From Torymus aiolomorphi (taxonomy: Eukaryota; Arthropoda; Insecta; Hymenoptera; Torymidae): a stretch of 64,000 bases of DNA. The notes below the pieces were generated by a model. That model saw nothing but the letters and a program-made list of their open reading frames with translations. It did not search any database and was not told the DNA's origin. Location: assembly GCA_036365515.1 (NCBI GenBank), contig CM070877.1, positions 10,795,101 to 10,859,100 of the forward strand, given 5' to 3'. This document shows, piece by piece, positions 22,250 to 32,625 of the stretch (position 1 is its first letter; the number at the start of each line of letters is the position of its first letter). The position numbers were made by a program, and so were the translations under genes.

Positions 22250-22599
22250 ATCAAATTTCGCTTTGTTTAAAGTTTTTGCAAAAATTACTTGATATTTCGA
22301 CTTCAAACTTTGACTGGGTGATAGAACGTTAAAAAACACAGAAGAGTGTTCTCTTGATTTTTTGTGATTTGACGTATTTTATTTTTAATCAGTTTAAGGG
22401 TGCGATCCCATGGCGTTCCGAAAAATTAGACGGAACCATTTAAGCCCGTGAGTGCGAAAGAGAGGTTCTTCCGTGAATGTCTCTCTCACTCTCACGGGCT
22501 TAAATGGTTCTGTCTAATTTTTCGGAACGCCATGGGATCGCACCCTAAAACTATGTGAATTGCTCGGTCGGTAATGATAGGACTATGGAACCCCGTTAA
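22250..22599. mobile_element. TTAA foldback B family copy carrying a nested MITE
   Basis: The right arm of the foldback B family (TTACTTGATATTTCGACTTC through GAATTGCTCGGTCGGTAAT and ending CCCCGTTAA) is interrupted at 22395-22546 by the TAGGGTG-type MITE. The left arm is missing. The TTAA at 22596-22599 is shared with the next copy. Confidence 0.75.
22395..22546. mobile_element. TAGGGTG-type foldback MITE, copy 2 (nested)
   Basis: AAGGGTGCGATCCCATGGCG then TTCCGAAAAATTAGACGGAA is mirrored at the right end. The core is TTTAAGCCCGTGAGTGCGAA, as in the copy at 3515-3679. It interrupts the sequence AATCAGCTTAAAACTGTGTG of the host element, so it inserted later. Confidence 0.82.
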
Positions 22600-22916
22600 G
22601 GGGATGCCTTACTCGTACTATTACCGACCGAGCAATTCACACAGTTTCAAGCTGATTAAAAATAAAATACGTCGAATCACAAAAAATCAAGAGAACACTC
22701 TTCTGTGTTTTTTAACGTTCTATCATCCAGTCAAAGTTTGGAGTCGAAAAAACGGCTTGATATTTCGACTCCAAACTTTGACTGGATGATAGAACGTTAA
22801 AAAACACAGAAGAGTGTTCTCTTGATTTTTTATGATTCGACGTACTTTTTTTATAATCAGCTTAAAACTGTGTGAATTGCTCGGTCGGTAATGGTACGAG
22901 TATAGCATCCCCTTAA
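22596..22916. mobile_element. TTAA foldback B family, compact copy
   Basis: Full arms TTAAGGGGATGCCTTACTCG to the complementary right end at 22916 surround a short centre, GAGTCGAAAAAACGGCTTGA near 22750. Arm identity is very high. It sits back to back with the preceding copy through one shared TTAA, the same arrangement as at 5199-5202. Confidence 0.85.
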
Positions 22917-23046
22917 CGTTCAAAAGATTATGTGTGACGTCACTAACGGAGCACGTTCAAAAAGAATCGAATGATTGGGTGTACACTCCCTGTACAGGCT
23001 GTCTATTTACCGGTACAGGCCCTGTCTTTCGCGTGAAGTGGATTTC

Positions 23047-23770
23047 TACACGGAGAGAAATTTTAGAGTAAAAATTACCAAGGTGCCTTGGTAGCGCATG
23101 GACAGACTGTCAAAAGCCGTGTTATTCCCAGGTTTCTAATACAATTTATAAGTTTCCCAAGAAAAACTACCATAACCACTTAAAAAAAATACCAAATTAT
23201 CTGAATAAAAATTACCAGAAACACTGGTAAAAATTGAGATCTAGTCATTTTTACAAGGTAACCTAAGAATTTTTACTAAGAAAACTGATAAATTTTACCA
23301 AATAACCTGGTATTTGTGTACTCGCGCATGCGCACTGCGCATTATTGTGTTTCAGAAGATTGATACTAGAGGCGTGTGCGACGTTAAAATGAAAACAATA
23401 CACATATTTTCAGTAAGTAATAACGGCGATTCAAATGACTGTTGGTAACAGCTTCTGTGGCGCAGTCGGTAGAACGTCGGACTCTCAACCCAAAGATCGT
23501 CGGATCGAATCCCGCTTCCGTAAAAGTTTTTTTTCAGTTTAATGTTTTTTCATCATTGTTTCTGTTTCTATTTCTATATTAAAATACTATATATCCATCA
23601 ATATGGATAAAAAAAGTTAATTTTTTTAATTTAAATTAACTAAAAAAAAATTTTACCAAGGCACTTTGGTAAAAACTTCGAAATTGTCAGTATGTCCATC
23701 CATTACCATAGAAACTGGTAATTTTGTCTCGAATATTTGTAATTTTCACTACAAAATTTCTCTCCGTGTA
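23047..23770. mobile_element. 720-bp element with TACACGGAGAGAAATTTT terminal inverted repeats
   Basis: TACACGGAGAGAAATTTT at 23047 is the reverse complement of AAAATTTCTCTCCGTGTA ending at 23770. Sub-terminal blocks with ACCAAGGTGCCTTGGTA and ACCAAGGCACTTTGGTA are also shared. The interior contains ACCAGAAACACTGGTA-like short palindromes and a tRNA-like segment. No transposase is present. Confidence 0.75.
23451..23522 (+). repeat. tRNA-like pseudogene inside the CACGGAGAGAAA element
   Basis: TGGCGCAGTCGG fits the A box and GGATCGAATCCC the B box of polymerase III promoters, spaced as in a tRNA. The anticodon-loop position reads CTCTCAA, but the anticodon stem has two mismatches and the D stem one. 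It is therefore a degenerate tRNA-derived sequence and not a working tRNA gene. Confidence 0.6.
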
Positions 23771-24211
23771 TTCGGGTAGGGCAATGTACTATACGTGAAG
23801 CCAATAAAGTGATCAAAACTAAAACTCTTGTAAGGCATATTTTTCATTTTTGAATTCAGCGATCTGTTAGGAATTCTTCTCTGAATAATATAAAACCAAA
23901 GAAATGAGAATCGAATAAAATTTTAAGATGCGCCACTAGTTTAAATGAAGTTAAAAATATGTTAAGGCATGTAATTTTTGAAAATCAGAAAAAAACTTAA
24001 AAATTTTAGTCTTATTTTCAGTTTTGACAACTTAAATTATTTATCAAGTGTTTTTTTATGAACTTATTAAATAATGAGTAATAAATAATAAAGTATGACT
24101 TACGACTTGGATCATATATGTACAACCTTAAGTATCTGATTATCAATATTTGTCATATGTTTAACTTTTCTATTCCTATATATAATTAATCGTATTTTAT
24201 TAATTTAACAG
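23771..24211. other. Region upstream of the lola-like gene, first exon not found
   Basis: The third zinc-finger gene needs an initiating exon ending in phase 1. I tested the ATGs here and found none that reaches a GT donor in that phase without a stop. The first exon may lie beyond the element at 23047-23770. Confidence 0.4.
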
Positions 24212-26121
24212 AAAACTTTTCAAACGATAGATTCGGACATTGTATTATTAAGGAAGAGCTTATAATTTCCGACGTATCTGGTATAAATTTTCATCTAACT
24301 ACTGACTTTTTATAAAAACATGTATTATAATTATTATTGAATTTTAGATAACGAATTAAAATATGACATTGAAAATTGCGATAGTGATAATGACGAAAAA
24401 TATTTGACAAGTGACTTATGGGATGCTCCAGGTACAAACAATAATATTATTCAAAAGGTGCATGTTTGATTGATTAAGGTATAGTACTCACGGTTATAGA
24501 ATTACCAATCAGTTTGGGGCGAAAGTTCGTATACTGATTGATTTTAGCCTAAAACTTACTCGGGTTTTTGTAAAGCCAGAGGACCCGTGACAAAAGTTAT
24601 TAACATTCTCATTTCTACAAGTTTAACATGGAATCTTATAGGGTATAAAAAATATTTTGTGCAAAATTTTTGTCGTAAAAGTTTAACGAACATTTATTGA
24701 TTTTAAAAAATGTCATTGAAGACTTTTAACTAAACTGTTTTATTTCAACATATTATCGTTATTGAGTATTAGTAGATATATTAGTTTACTTATGTAATAG
24801 TTTAAATAAACATTAACTCATTAACAAATAAGAAATGTAAAGTAGCAAACAGTGTACACATTTGACTAGTGCAGTACCGCGAATACCGTATTTAAAACGA
24901 GAATTAAACACTTCTAGGGTCTCAAAACGAGCAAGATATTTTTTTGGAAATACGAGTTAAAACGGAAGAACAACGAAAGCAAGAATCTCCTAAGACAAGT
25001 ACACATATTAAAAGTACGAAAGAAATTGAAGAAGATGTTAGTAAGTTTTAGTTTTTTACTGAAAAACTTTTTATTTCATCTGATTACATTTTTCGAAAAT
25101 ACATAATTATTTACAAGTTATAATACATCAAATAAATAAAGACGAAGTTAATGTAACCGAATGAGTATTTGATTGTTGTTTAATTATTAAATGATTATTA
25201 AAAAAATTGAAACAGTAAAATAAAACATTAAATCCCTGTGAAGACTAGTCTAAAAAGCTATGATTTTTGTTAAGTATTATACTTTTTTACAATATTTTTT
25301 ATTCTGATAAATCGTGATTTCAAAAGAGATAAAATTTTAAAGAATCAAAATGTACATTTTTCCGAAATTTGCTTTTGACATTCAAGATTTTGTTTTCCTT
25401 ATTGCACTTATACAATTTGATATTTAAAAACATAATATTTATTTTAAAATTAGCTTAACGTGAGTATTGATTTTCAGTAACAGCAATAAAGGAACACTGC
25501 AAAACTTATTGCCCAAAGTGCAAAAAGAAAAAACCTGTGATATATCGGAAGCCGAAATGCTTGACCTGCAAAACCGCGTTGATTTACAGCTGCGAGAACT
25601 GCGAGAAATCATACAAAACCTACACTGACCTACAGCACCACATAAAATGGAAAGACCTTAATTTACCACTTGTCTGCCCGGATATCGGCGGCAGTAGTTG
25701 CAGGAACTGCGGCAGAACCTTCATGAGAGTGAAGAGCAGAAACAAGCACCAAAAGGGTTGCGGTGTAGAACCTAGATTCCACTGCGCTCACTGTCCTTAC
25801 AGAGCCAGGTACAAGCCCAACCTGGTGTCTCACGTGTTGAGGCATGAAAAGAAGTCCAAAATCAAGTGTCGCAAGTGCGGCAAGAATTACATGCATAAGA
25901 GATCTCTGCTAAGACACCAGTTGATCTACTGCGACAAGAAAAAGTTGCTGCAGTGCGCGCATTGTGACAAGAAGGTGTACCGCAAGGACCAGCTGATAAA
26001 TCACCTAAGAATTAAACATTCGATGATCAAAAAGACTTTTCCGTGTAAAAAAAAATGCGGATTGAACTTTCATACTTATTATAAGATGAGAATTCATTTA
26101 AAAGAATGTGGAAAGAAATGA
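24212..26121 (+). CDS. lola-like multi-zinc-finger protein, 5' partial
   Basis: Four exons join in frame: 24212-24280, 24348-24431, 24918-25040 and 25478-26121. Introns are phase 1, and 306 codons plus stop are seen. The first exon here encodes IKEELIISDVSG, a near twin of an exon in the gene at 1016-2057. Two more acidic exons follow, one with VKTEE. The large last exon holds about six fingers: YSCENCEK (C2HC), SCRNCGRTF (C2HC), FHCAHCPYRA with HVLRH (C2H2), IKCRKCGKNY (C2HC), LQCAHCDKKV with HLRIKH (C2H2) and FPCKKKCGLNF (C-x3-C, H-x4-C). Alternation of an atypical C2HC with a C2H2 finger is the style of longitudinals-lacking (lola) 3' exons. The role is presumably nuclear DNA binding. AATAAA at 26272 is a likely poly(A) signal. 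No BTB domain is in the window, and the start codon was not found. Confidence 0.75.
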
Positions 26122-26549
26122 TATATAGAAAGATGATATATAGTGGCGAAAAATATATTACGATATCTTTTTAAATGTTCATTAGACTGACGAATTATCC
26201 AACTGTTTAAAAAATTGACAATTTTCCATTTGTACAGATTTTTGCAAAATGTTTGAATGTATATTTACTATAATAAATTGACGTCACGTATATTAATAAA
26301 GGCATACGAGTATTTTTATAATTTCTGTTCACTTTTTCTTTGCTAGTATTAGTCTAGAGTTAGTGATATTAATCTTTTTCATAAAATATTTATATATTGG
26401 AAGACTGGTAAAAGAGACTACAACTAAGTAAGAGCTTAAAAAATAAAATTCTTTTGTATTTATTTAGAATTAGTGGGTCAACGCGTATTTAATAATATAC
26501 CATGGCTATGGATCTAGCGAAATCATTTGCAAAATTTGCCTTTTTTCAT

Positions 26550-27530
26550 ACGATTTAGTTGGCCATATTTTTTAAACCTTTAAACCATTTTCTTATAAGA
26601 AATAAAGTTAAGCCTATACGTATAGGCTTAACTTTAGTAGTCTACGTTTCAAGAGCACTTACCGACAGGCAAAATCTCTTTAGACTGGTGCACATTCTCT
26701 TTGGTATACCCATAAAATTACCACGTAAATCCATCAACAGAATTGTTTGTCTAGGTGTTATGATCATCTCCATGATCATCTCCGAGATTTTGTATACCAT
26801 TATAGTAGACATCAATTTCGGTCAAGTTGAGGTACCATTCAAAACCTACGAGGACCTTGACAAATCTCAACTACACATGTATACCATCAGCTTGTACTAT
26901 ATGATCAAATTTTTAGAAAAGTTTCTAATCAACACATTAACGGGATGCCGGAGTAACAGAACTAGTTTTTCAAAGTTTTCTCTGTAAAGAATTAATCGAC
27001 ATAGCTGAAATTTTGGGAATCACTTCAAAATTTGTATATTAAGTGCGGACAACTCTTGGATTTTGGAAAATTGTCATATTTTTTTATTTAGAAAATAAAA
27101 TATACTACAGTACTTTCATATAATAATACATTAACTGCGGCGTCCCCTTAAGAACATAAAGATTAGAACCCACTTGATCCATAACATCGAATCTTGTTTA
27201 GAATGGCTAGAAAGCTCGAGGAATCTCACGTGCATTATGACAGAGAGCAGCGCTAATTATTTCATCAATAAGTACGACAAGACGATTGTGAAGATCGCCA
27301 ATCCACCGCTGGTATGCGAGCCACTAGTTTATTACTTCAAAGAGGGCTCGGCTTACGTTAAACGGTTCCTCGAGATGCAACGCATGAGGCTCAAGGGGCA
27401 GGAATCGCATACAAGTTAAAAAGAGCGGTCGAGCATGGAGAAAAAATGAGGAGCAAGAACAAAAGTCGCGAAAAGGAGATCGATTCTGTTGTTAACAAAT
27501 ATTTTTTAATCTTTTTAATCTCTATCCATG
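26550..27530 (+). pseudogene. Ionotropic receptor (ligand-gated channel) pseudogene
   Basis: The first part (26559-26936) encodes FGIPIKLPRKSINRIV, a hydrophobic helix and INFGQVEVPFKTYEDLDKS. This matches the M2 helix and start of the S2 ligand-binding lobe of insect ionotropic receptors. A 215-bp TTAA-flanked element then interrupts. The second part (27165-27400) continues S2 with RNLTCIMTESSANYFINKYD, ANPPLVCEPLVYYF and a SAYVKRFLEMQ block. Near 27390 the frame shifts by an extra two bases or one missing base: AGIAYKLKRAVEHGEK continues in another frame. The S1 lobe and M1 are absent upstream. With insertion, frameshift and missing exons this is a dead gene. It implies that the genome has, or had, related divergent receptors. 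Confidence 0.7.
26937..27151. mobile_element. TTAA-flanked insertion inside the ionotropic receptor
   Basis: TTAACGGGATGCCGGAGTAA at the left is an imperfect inverted match to TTAACTGCGGCGTCCCCTTA at the right end. TTAA is present on both sides. The interior is AT-rich and not foldback. Its ends are those of the TTAAGGGG family. Confidence 0.6.
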
Positions 27531-28292
27531 TCAATATCCTCGTTTTTGTAGGAAAAATATTTTACGCGAAAGGAATGAATAACTGAATGAGTTTAAAAAA
27601 TAATTATAAAATCTTTCTGCAATAAAGTTTCTTTTTCTCGTTTTCTCTAAATATACTTGAATTTCAACTAAAGCATGTTTATTTACGCAAATTCGTGAAC
27701 AACAACATGGTTCACATAAATTTACATTACATTACACATAAATTTACATGCATATGTAAGCAAAAATATTAATCCCAAAAAGAATATTTCTGCAATTGTA
27801 CAACGAACCAAGAGATGATATTACTGAGTAGTGTGTTCTATCAAAGACGTCAATACTCTGTTATTAAACTTGTAGTGTACGACCCTATTTGGGTGTTTGT
27901 TTTGCTTGTTATGTGTCAATTCTGGCTATTCTTCAGTCCTATTTGTAATTTTCCAAAGTTTTATCTGTTACACTGTTAGTGTGATTGACTTAAAGGAAAA
28001 CCTTATTTTTTCTTCGGTAAGTATGTTAGTGTACGTAAGTTATATTTAATATCACTTTTTGTAGTTAATAATGCAAATTTATATTCTCATATTTTAATTG
28101 TTTAGGAATCATGCTATATATAAACTCAGAATTGATAAATATAACCTTTATCGATTAGAAATATAATATTTTAACTGTTAAAAGTTTTATTTTTATGTAT
28201 ACAGATGTGTGGCAAAATTCTTACATTTTTATAATCTTTTTATAGATATTACCTACATCTACCTAATCGAATATTAACTAAAACGAAAAGTG
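27531..28292 (+). other. 5' region of the ankyrin gene, probable leader intron
   Basis: AT-rich sequence with no ORF. CTTCGGTAAGTATG at about 28018 is a strong splice donor, and acceptors (TATACAG near 28203, TTTTTATAG near 28246) lie just before the coding start. A non-coding first exon with a 5' UTR intron is therefore likely. Confidence 0.4.
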
Positions 28293-30281
28293 ATGGATGC
28301 AGAGAGAGATTTACAACAGTACAATGACGAAACGATTTTTACCGTTAATAATATCAATATCAGTGGAAGCGACCTTGTCGAAGCTCTTAAAGACGGGTTT
28401 AATGAGAGAAAACCGTATCTCATGAGAATATTCCAGGACGCCATAGACACGAAGCAATACGGGATTTTAAATTATCTATTTTTAAACGACGTGAAAATCG
28501 AACCCTTGGAGGATGGCTCGCAGAAAACGATTTTTCATCTGCTCTATTACGCCGATGCCTTCGATAAGATCAAAGAATATCCGCGTTGCGACACCGCAAA
28601 TAACTACAGAGACGAGAACGGCCTAAGCCTTTTGCACATAGCCTGCATGCTGGGCAACATCGAGGTGGTCGAGGGCTTTCTGGCCAGCGGCTTCGACGTT
28701 AACCAGTTGTTTAATGATCCTGAGAACAAGTGTCCGGATTTCACGCCCCTCCACTTTGCCGCTATGTACGCCAGAGGTACCATTGTGAACTTGCTACTAT
28801 ATTTTGGTGCTAACATCAACAATAGAGACGGTTTTGGTCGACAACCATTGCACTTAGTCTGTCGCATGACACATACCTACTGCCAGATGATGGTGGATAC
28901 TTTTGCAGATATTGGCGAGGGAGTTCGCGCGGAGAACGTGAGCGCGACGGTATTGGACCTTTGCATGTCTAGATTAGAGAGTGTAAGGAATCCCGAGATG
29001 GAGGTCCTGAATATACTAACAGATCGCGGAAGTGACGTCAATGCGATCGATGGTACCAAAAAGACACCAATGTTCTACCTCTTCAACAGTGATCCCTGCT
29101 GGATACTGAAGAGTTCCGGGATATTTATCTTCCCCAATGCGGTGACTCATGCCATGATTAAGAAGTTGCGGAGAAGCCAAAGGGATAAGCTGGAGTTTCT
29201 GCTCAGGAAAGGTGCAAACGCGAGGGTTATGAACAACGTGATGGAGACGCCACTGTACCTGGCAGTGAGCGAATTGTCTTATGTACGGAATCCGTCGGTT
29301 CTGAAGATGCTGGATTTTGACGACAGAATAAACATCGAAATGATCGAGATGCTTCTCGAAGCTAGAGCCGAACCAAGGGTGAAGAACAAATGGGGTGAGA
29401 CGCCTCTCGAATTGGCCGTAATCATGCTCAGTAAAGATATCGTTGATGTACTGCTGCTGCCGAGCAGAGGCGAAGCCCCCAAAGTAGTGTTGGACTTCTA
29501 CGACGAGCTGGTACAGAAACATCCCAATATGTACCCGTGCTTGGAAGCCGTGGACAATCTCCTGCGCATCGTCGAGGCCATCACCGCCGCAGGTGTGAGA
29601 TTAGATACGGAGGATCAGGTGGAGATAATGATGTTCATGGCGATGACCGAGCTGAACTATGAGGACAAAGGTGAGTCCGATGAGAATCTATACTTTAAGG
29701 TGACGAACGCCATGGCCTACGGCACCTGGAGCGACATAGCCCGCATCTGCAACAATGTGTCGGACGAGACATACGATCGGCTGACCGTCCACATAATTAA
29801 GACTCTGCATTTTCTCGAACTCGCCAATTTCTATGTGAATCCTGTCATGAGGAACGGCATCCAGACAATGCTTGCTGAACCAATCCATGTTCAGCCTCAC
29901 GTCTCGGACAACTGTCACAAGGAGATTAGCGATCTCCAGTCGATTTCTTTTGACACCGGTAGGACCCTGTACGAGTACATGGGCATGCATCCGTCGGAGC
30001 TGGAGCCGTGCATAACTGATTGTAACTACAGGACGGTGGTGTTAAAGGATGACTGTTTCACCTTCAGTATGAAGTACTATTATTACGGGCAGTTCGTCAA
30101 GGCGCACTTTACCAAGGCCATCATCAGACGACATATCCTCAGAAGGGCTAATTTGTTGGGGGAGGTGGTGCTGCAGTGGATGAGGGACAATATGAAGAAG
30201 ATCTATCACTACTTCACCGAGAGCGATCTGAGGGGGTTGGATATAAAAATGCCGCCTATCGAGGCGTTGAATGAAATTTAA
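28293..30281 (+). CDS. Ankyrin-repeat protein, single coding exon
   Basis: An uninterrupted frame of 662 codons starts at ATG 28293, the second in-frame candidate after a GTG; the context AAAGTGATGG supports it. About five ankyrin repeats are visible in the first 400 residues: LSLLHIACMLGNIEVVEGFL, FTPLHFAAMYARGTIVNLLL, FGRQPLHLVC, METPLYLAVSEL and WGETPLELAVIM with KDIVDVLL. Each has the TPLH-type turn and a LL..GA..N ending. The region from about residue 400 on is alpha-helical in appearance, with no recognised domain; I do not see a PRANC or F-box motif. Large families of single-exon ankyrin genes like this are common in chalcid wasps (family knowledge), and their partners are unknown. AATAAA follows at 30547. 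A broken relative lies at 37663-37931. Confidence 0.85.
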   Translation: MDAERDLQQYNDETIFTVNNINISGSDLVEALKDGFNERKPYLMRIFQDAIDTKQYGILNYLFLNDVKIEPLEDGSQKTIFHLLYYADAFDKIKEYPRCDTANNYRDENGLSLLHIACMLGNIEVVEGFLASGFDVNQLFNDPENKCPDFTPLHFAAMYARGTIVNLLLYFGANINNRDGFGRQPLHLVCRMTHTYCQMMVDTFADIGEGVRAENVSATVLDLCMSRLESVRNPEMEVLNILTDRGSDVNAIDGTKKTPMFYLFNSDPCWILKSSGIFIFPNAVTHAMIKKLRRSQRDKLEFLLRKGANARVMNNVMETPLYLAVSELSYVRNPSVLKMLDFDDRINIEMIEMLLEARAEPRVKNKWGETPLELAVIMLSKDIVDVLLLPSRGEAPKVVLDFYDELVQKHPNMYPCLEAVDNLLRIVEAITAAGVRLDTEDQVEIMMFMAMTELNYEDKGESDENLYFKVTNAMAYGTWSDIARICNNVSDETYDRLTVHIIKTLHFLELANFYVNPVMRNGIQTMLAEPIHVQPHVSDNCHKEISDLQSISFDTGRTLYEYMGMHPSELEPCITDCNYRTVVLKDDCFTFSMKYYYYGQFVKAHFTKAIIRRHILRRANLLGEVVLQWMRDNMKKIYHYFTESDLRGLDIKMPPIEALNEI

Positions 30282-31757
30282 CCGAAGTCGACGCTGCTCT
30301 GCACAATAGGTTGTTTTTATGCGTTCCTACACGTGATAAAATTTCAGGGTCACGTGTTGTTAATAACGGTGAAGAGTGTAATGTTCTGTGTAAACAAATT
30401 TAAATATCTTTGTTTTGACCGTTGTTAAAATGTAATTATTTGAAATTATGTTACTATTATTTTAGAATATGAGTTATTTTTCTTTGTGTTTTATTTTATA
30501 AACAATTTGTATATGCTTTCAATTGTACATTAAATGCTATCGAAATAATAAATTTAGATTATCAATATAATTGGTCCATTAATTATTATTATTGCCTTTA
30601 CAATTAAAAGTACTCGTATGCTATTTAAACGATTACGAAGAAGTAAGAATATGTGGTAAAAGTAGTTATAGACCTGACGTGTCGAAGTATTTTGGCACTG
30701 TGAAAAGAAATATTGATCAGTGAATAATATATTAACATGCGCTGTATACTATATACGATACGGGAAATTCTCTGTATTATTTCTCTTTTATTTTATTATT
30801 TTTGTCTCTCATTCTGTTAGATGCTTATACGGTCGTAATGAATTTTTTATACCAATAAAGACGAGTTTTTTTTCTTCCTTGAATTCGCAAAAGACGAATA
30901 TCTTCTATTTTGTCGGCTATTACCTTGTCAGTTTTGTTTCATGTAAAAAAAATGTTTCTTACAAATGTTACTTTGTATCAAGTACGTTCTACCAGTGCAA
31001 CGGCAGCCAGACGCCGCACAGCGACAGGATCTTGAACGTCAACGTGAGCGTGTGCATGATTTTCCCGCGAGACTTTCTTTTCTTCTTCTTTCTTTTTCCT
31101 CTGTCTCGGCTCTTTTGGGGATGCACCTACGCGCGAGGTACGTGAATGATTTATGCGATAACGAGGTTGCGCGAAATGCCTCCTCATCGCTTGGTCGGCG
31201 GTTCGCGTTAACGTTGTATTGCATCAATGATTTATTAATGGGCCGTGTGAATATTTGAGGTGCCGCGTTTTTTTTCGTACTGCCCGTGTGCATCTTCGGT
31301 GAGATACGATGTTGTTGTGCAGCAGGTTCATGTTGACGACGATGCGGAAAGTTCGTGTCGTTTTTGGATGAAGACGAATACTTGTTAAATTTGGTACAAT
31401 GCCATTTGAGTGTTTTGCAAGTCGGAAATGTGGTATATTTTTAACGCTACAAGGTAAATACGTCAACAGCAATTATAATAATTTAAAATTTTGTATTCAA
31501 TGGAAATGCAATTTTTTTCTTCAATAATTTTTTTCTCAATAACAAATCGATAAAACCTCTTGAAATTTTTAGAGGTAGAAGTAATGTTTATACTTAATAA
31601 CTGGTATAAATTTCGTGTAAAAATATGGATTAGTTTCTGAGATAAAAATTATAGAATAAAATGACACATTTACTCTCATAACAAATGAAGGACGATAGAT
31701 ATTTAATCCAGTATGTGGTTAATCGTATTCACGATTGTACTCCCCATTACAGTAATT
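30282..31757. other. Intergenic region between ankyrin gene and foldback element
   Basis: Includes the 3' UTR of the ankyrin gene. A GC-richer patch around 30990-31300 gives overlapping ORFs on both strands (up to 141 codons) with low complexity and no domain or splice support, so no gene is called. Confidence 0.5.
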
Positions 31758-32066
31758 AGAGAAATAATTCAGTCAATTCCGACTAGATCCGCTGGGAGCA
31801 GGCATAAAAATTCATAACTACAAAGGTGTTGACAGTCCAATGCGACGTTGCGTCAACGGGTTTGTCGACCTCTATAGGCTTTATTATCGTGTAGCGATTA
31901 GTCAAGTGATTAGTCACTTGACTAATCGCTACGCGATAATAAAGCCTGAAGAGGTCAACAAACCCGTCGACGAAACGTCGCATTGGACTGTACAATACCT
32001 TTGTACTTATGAATTTTTATGCCTGCTCCCAACGGATCTAGTCGGAATTGACTGAATTATTTCTCT
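31758..32066. mobile_element. Near-perfect 309-bp palindromic element
   Basis: AGAGAAATAATTCAGTCAAT then TCCGACTAGATCCGCTGGGA is mirrored to the right end at 32066. The centre is GATTAGTCAAGTGATTAGTC near 31912 and there is essentially no loop. Mirror ORFs of 70 and 71 codons arise on the two strands for that reason. High arm identity suggests youth. Confidence 0.85.
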
Positions 32067-32329
32067 GGTAGATATTTAAATTAAAAAAAAAAGAAAATGT
32101 AGTTAATTTAATGCCCTTTCAAATGCATTTCAAAAAATTGAAAAAAATTTACCCTGTCATATAAAAAAATGAGAAAAATTGAAATTTCAAAATCGTTTTT
32201 TGATCATAAAACAAAAGAACTCGATTAATTTTCAAAATCGTTTGTGGGTTTTAAAGCGGCATCAAAATCGAAGAGAATAACCTTTGCCCCGTCTAAATCG
32301 ACCGATTCGTTCTCGACATATCTTCTGTA

Positions 32330-32359
32330 CACACATACACACACACGCGCGCGCGCGCA

Positions 32360-32391
<32 letters not shown>
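32330..32391. repeat. (CA)n/(CG)n/(GCAC)n compound microsatellite
   Basis: ACACACATACACACACACGC passes into alternating CG, then ACGC units, then ACAC again. This purine-pyrimidine alternation could adopt Z-DNA. Confidence 0.95.
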
Positions 32392-32392
<1 letters not shown>

Positions 32393-32625
32393 GAAAAAAA
32401 ATTTTCTCAAAATCAAAAAATTTTGTATACCTTTATTCTTAAAACATATTTTTAATACTTTTTTGTTCGAAAAATTTTTTTCACTGTTACAAAACTACCT
32501 CTTTGAAAGCAATTATATTTTCTTGTCAATATTCTTTTGGATGATTTTCAGTCTTTATTTTATGGATATTTTTTATAAATATATTTCAATTCAAATCAGT
32601 TACTAAAAATGTATACATATTCTTG

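Noticed and set aside
18202..23522. tRNA genes at 18202, 19263 and 23451
   Set aside because: Promoter boxes are good, but acceptor and anticodon stems do not pair; called as tRNA-like repeats instead.
30720..31293. Several ORFs on both strands up to 141 codons
   Set aside because: Low complexity, mutually overlapping, no domains.
31783..32055. 70- and 71-codon ORFs on opposite strands
   Set aside because: Artefact of a near-perfect palindrome.
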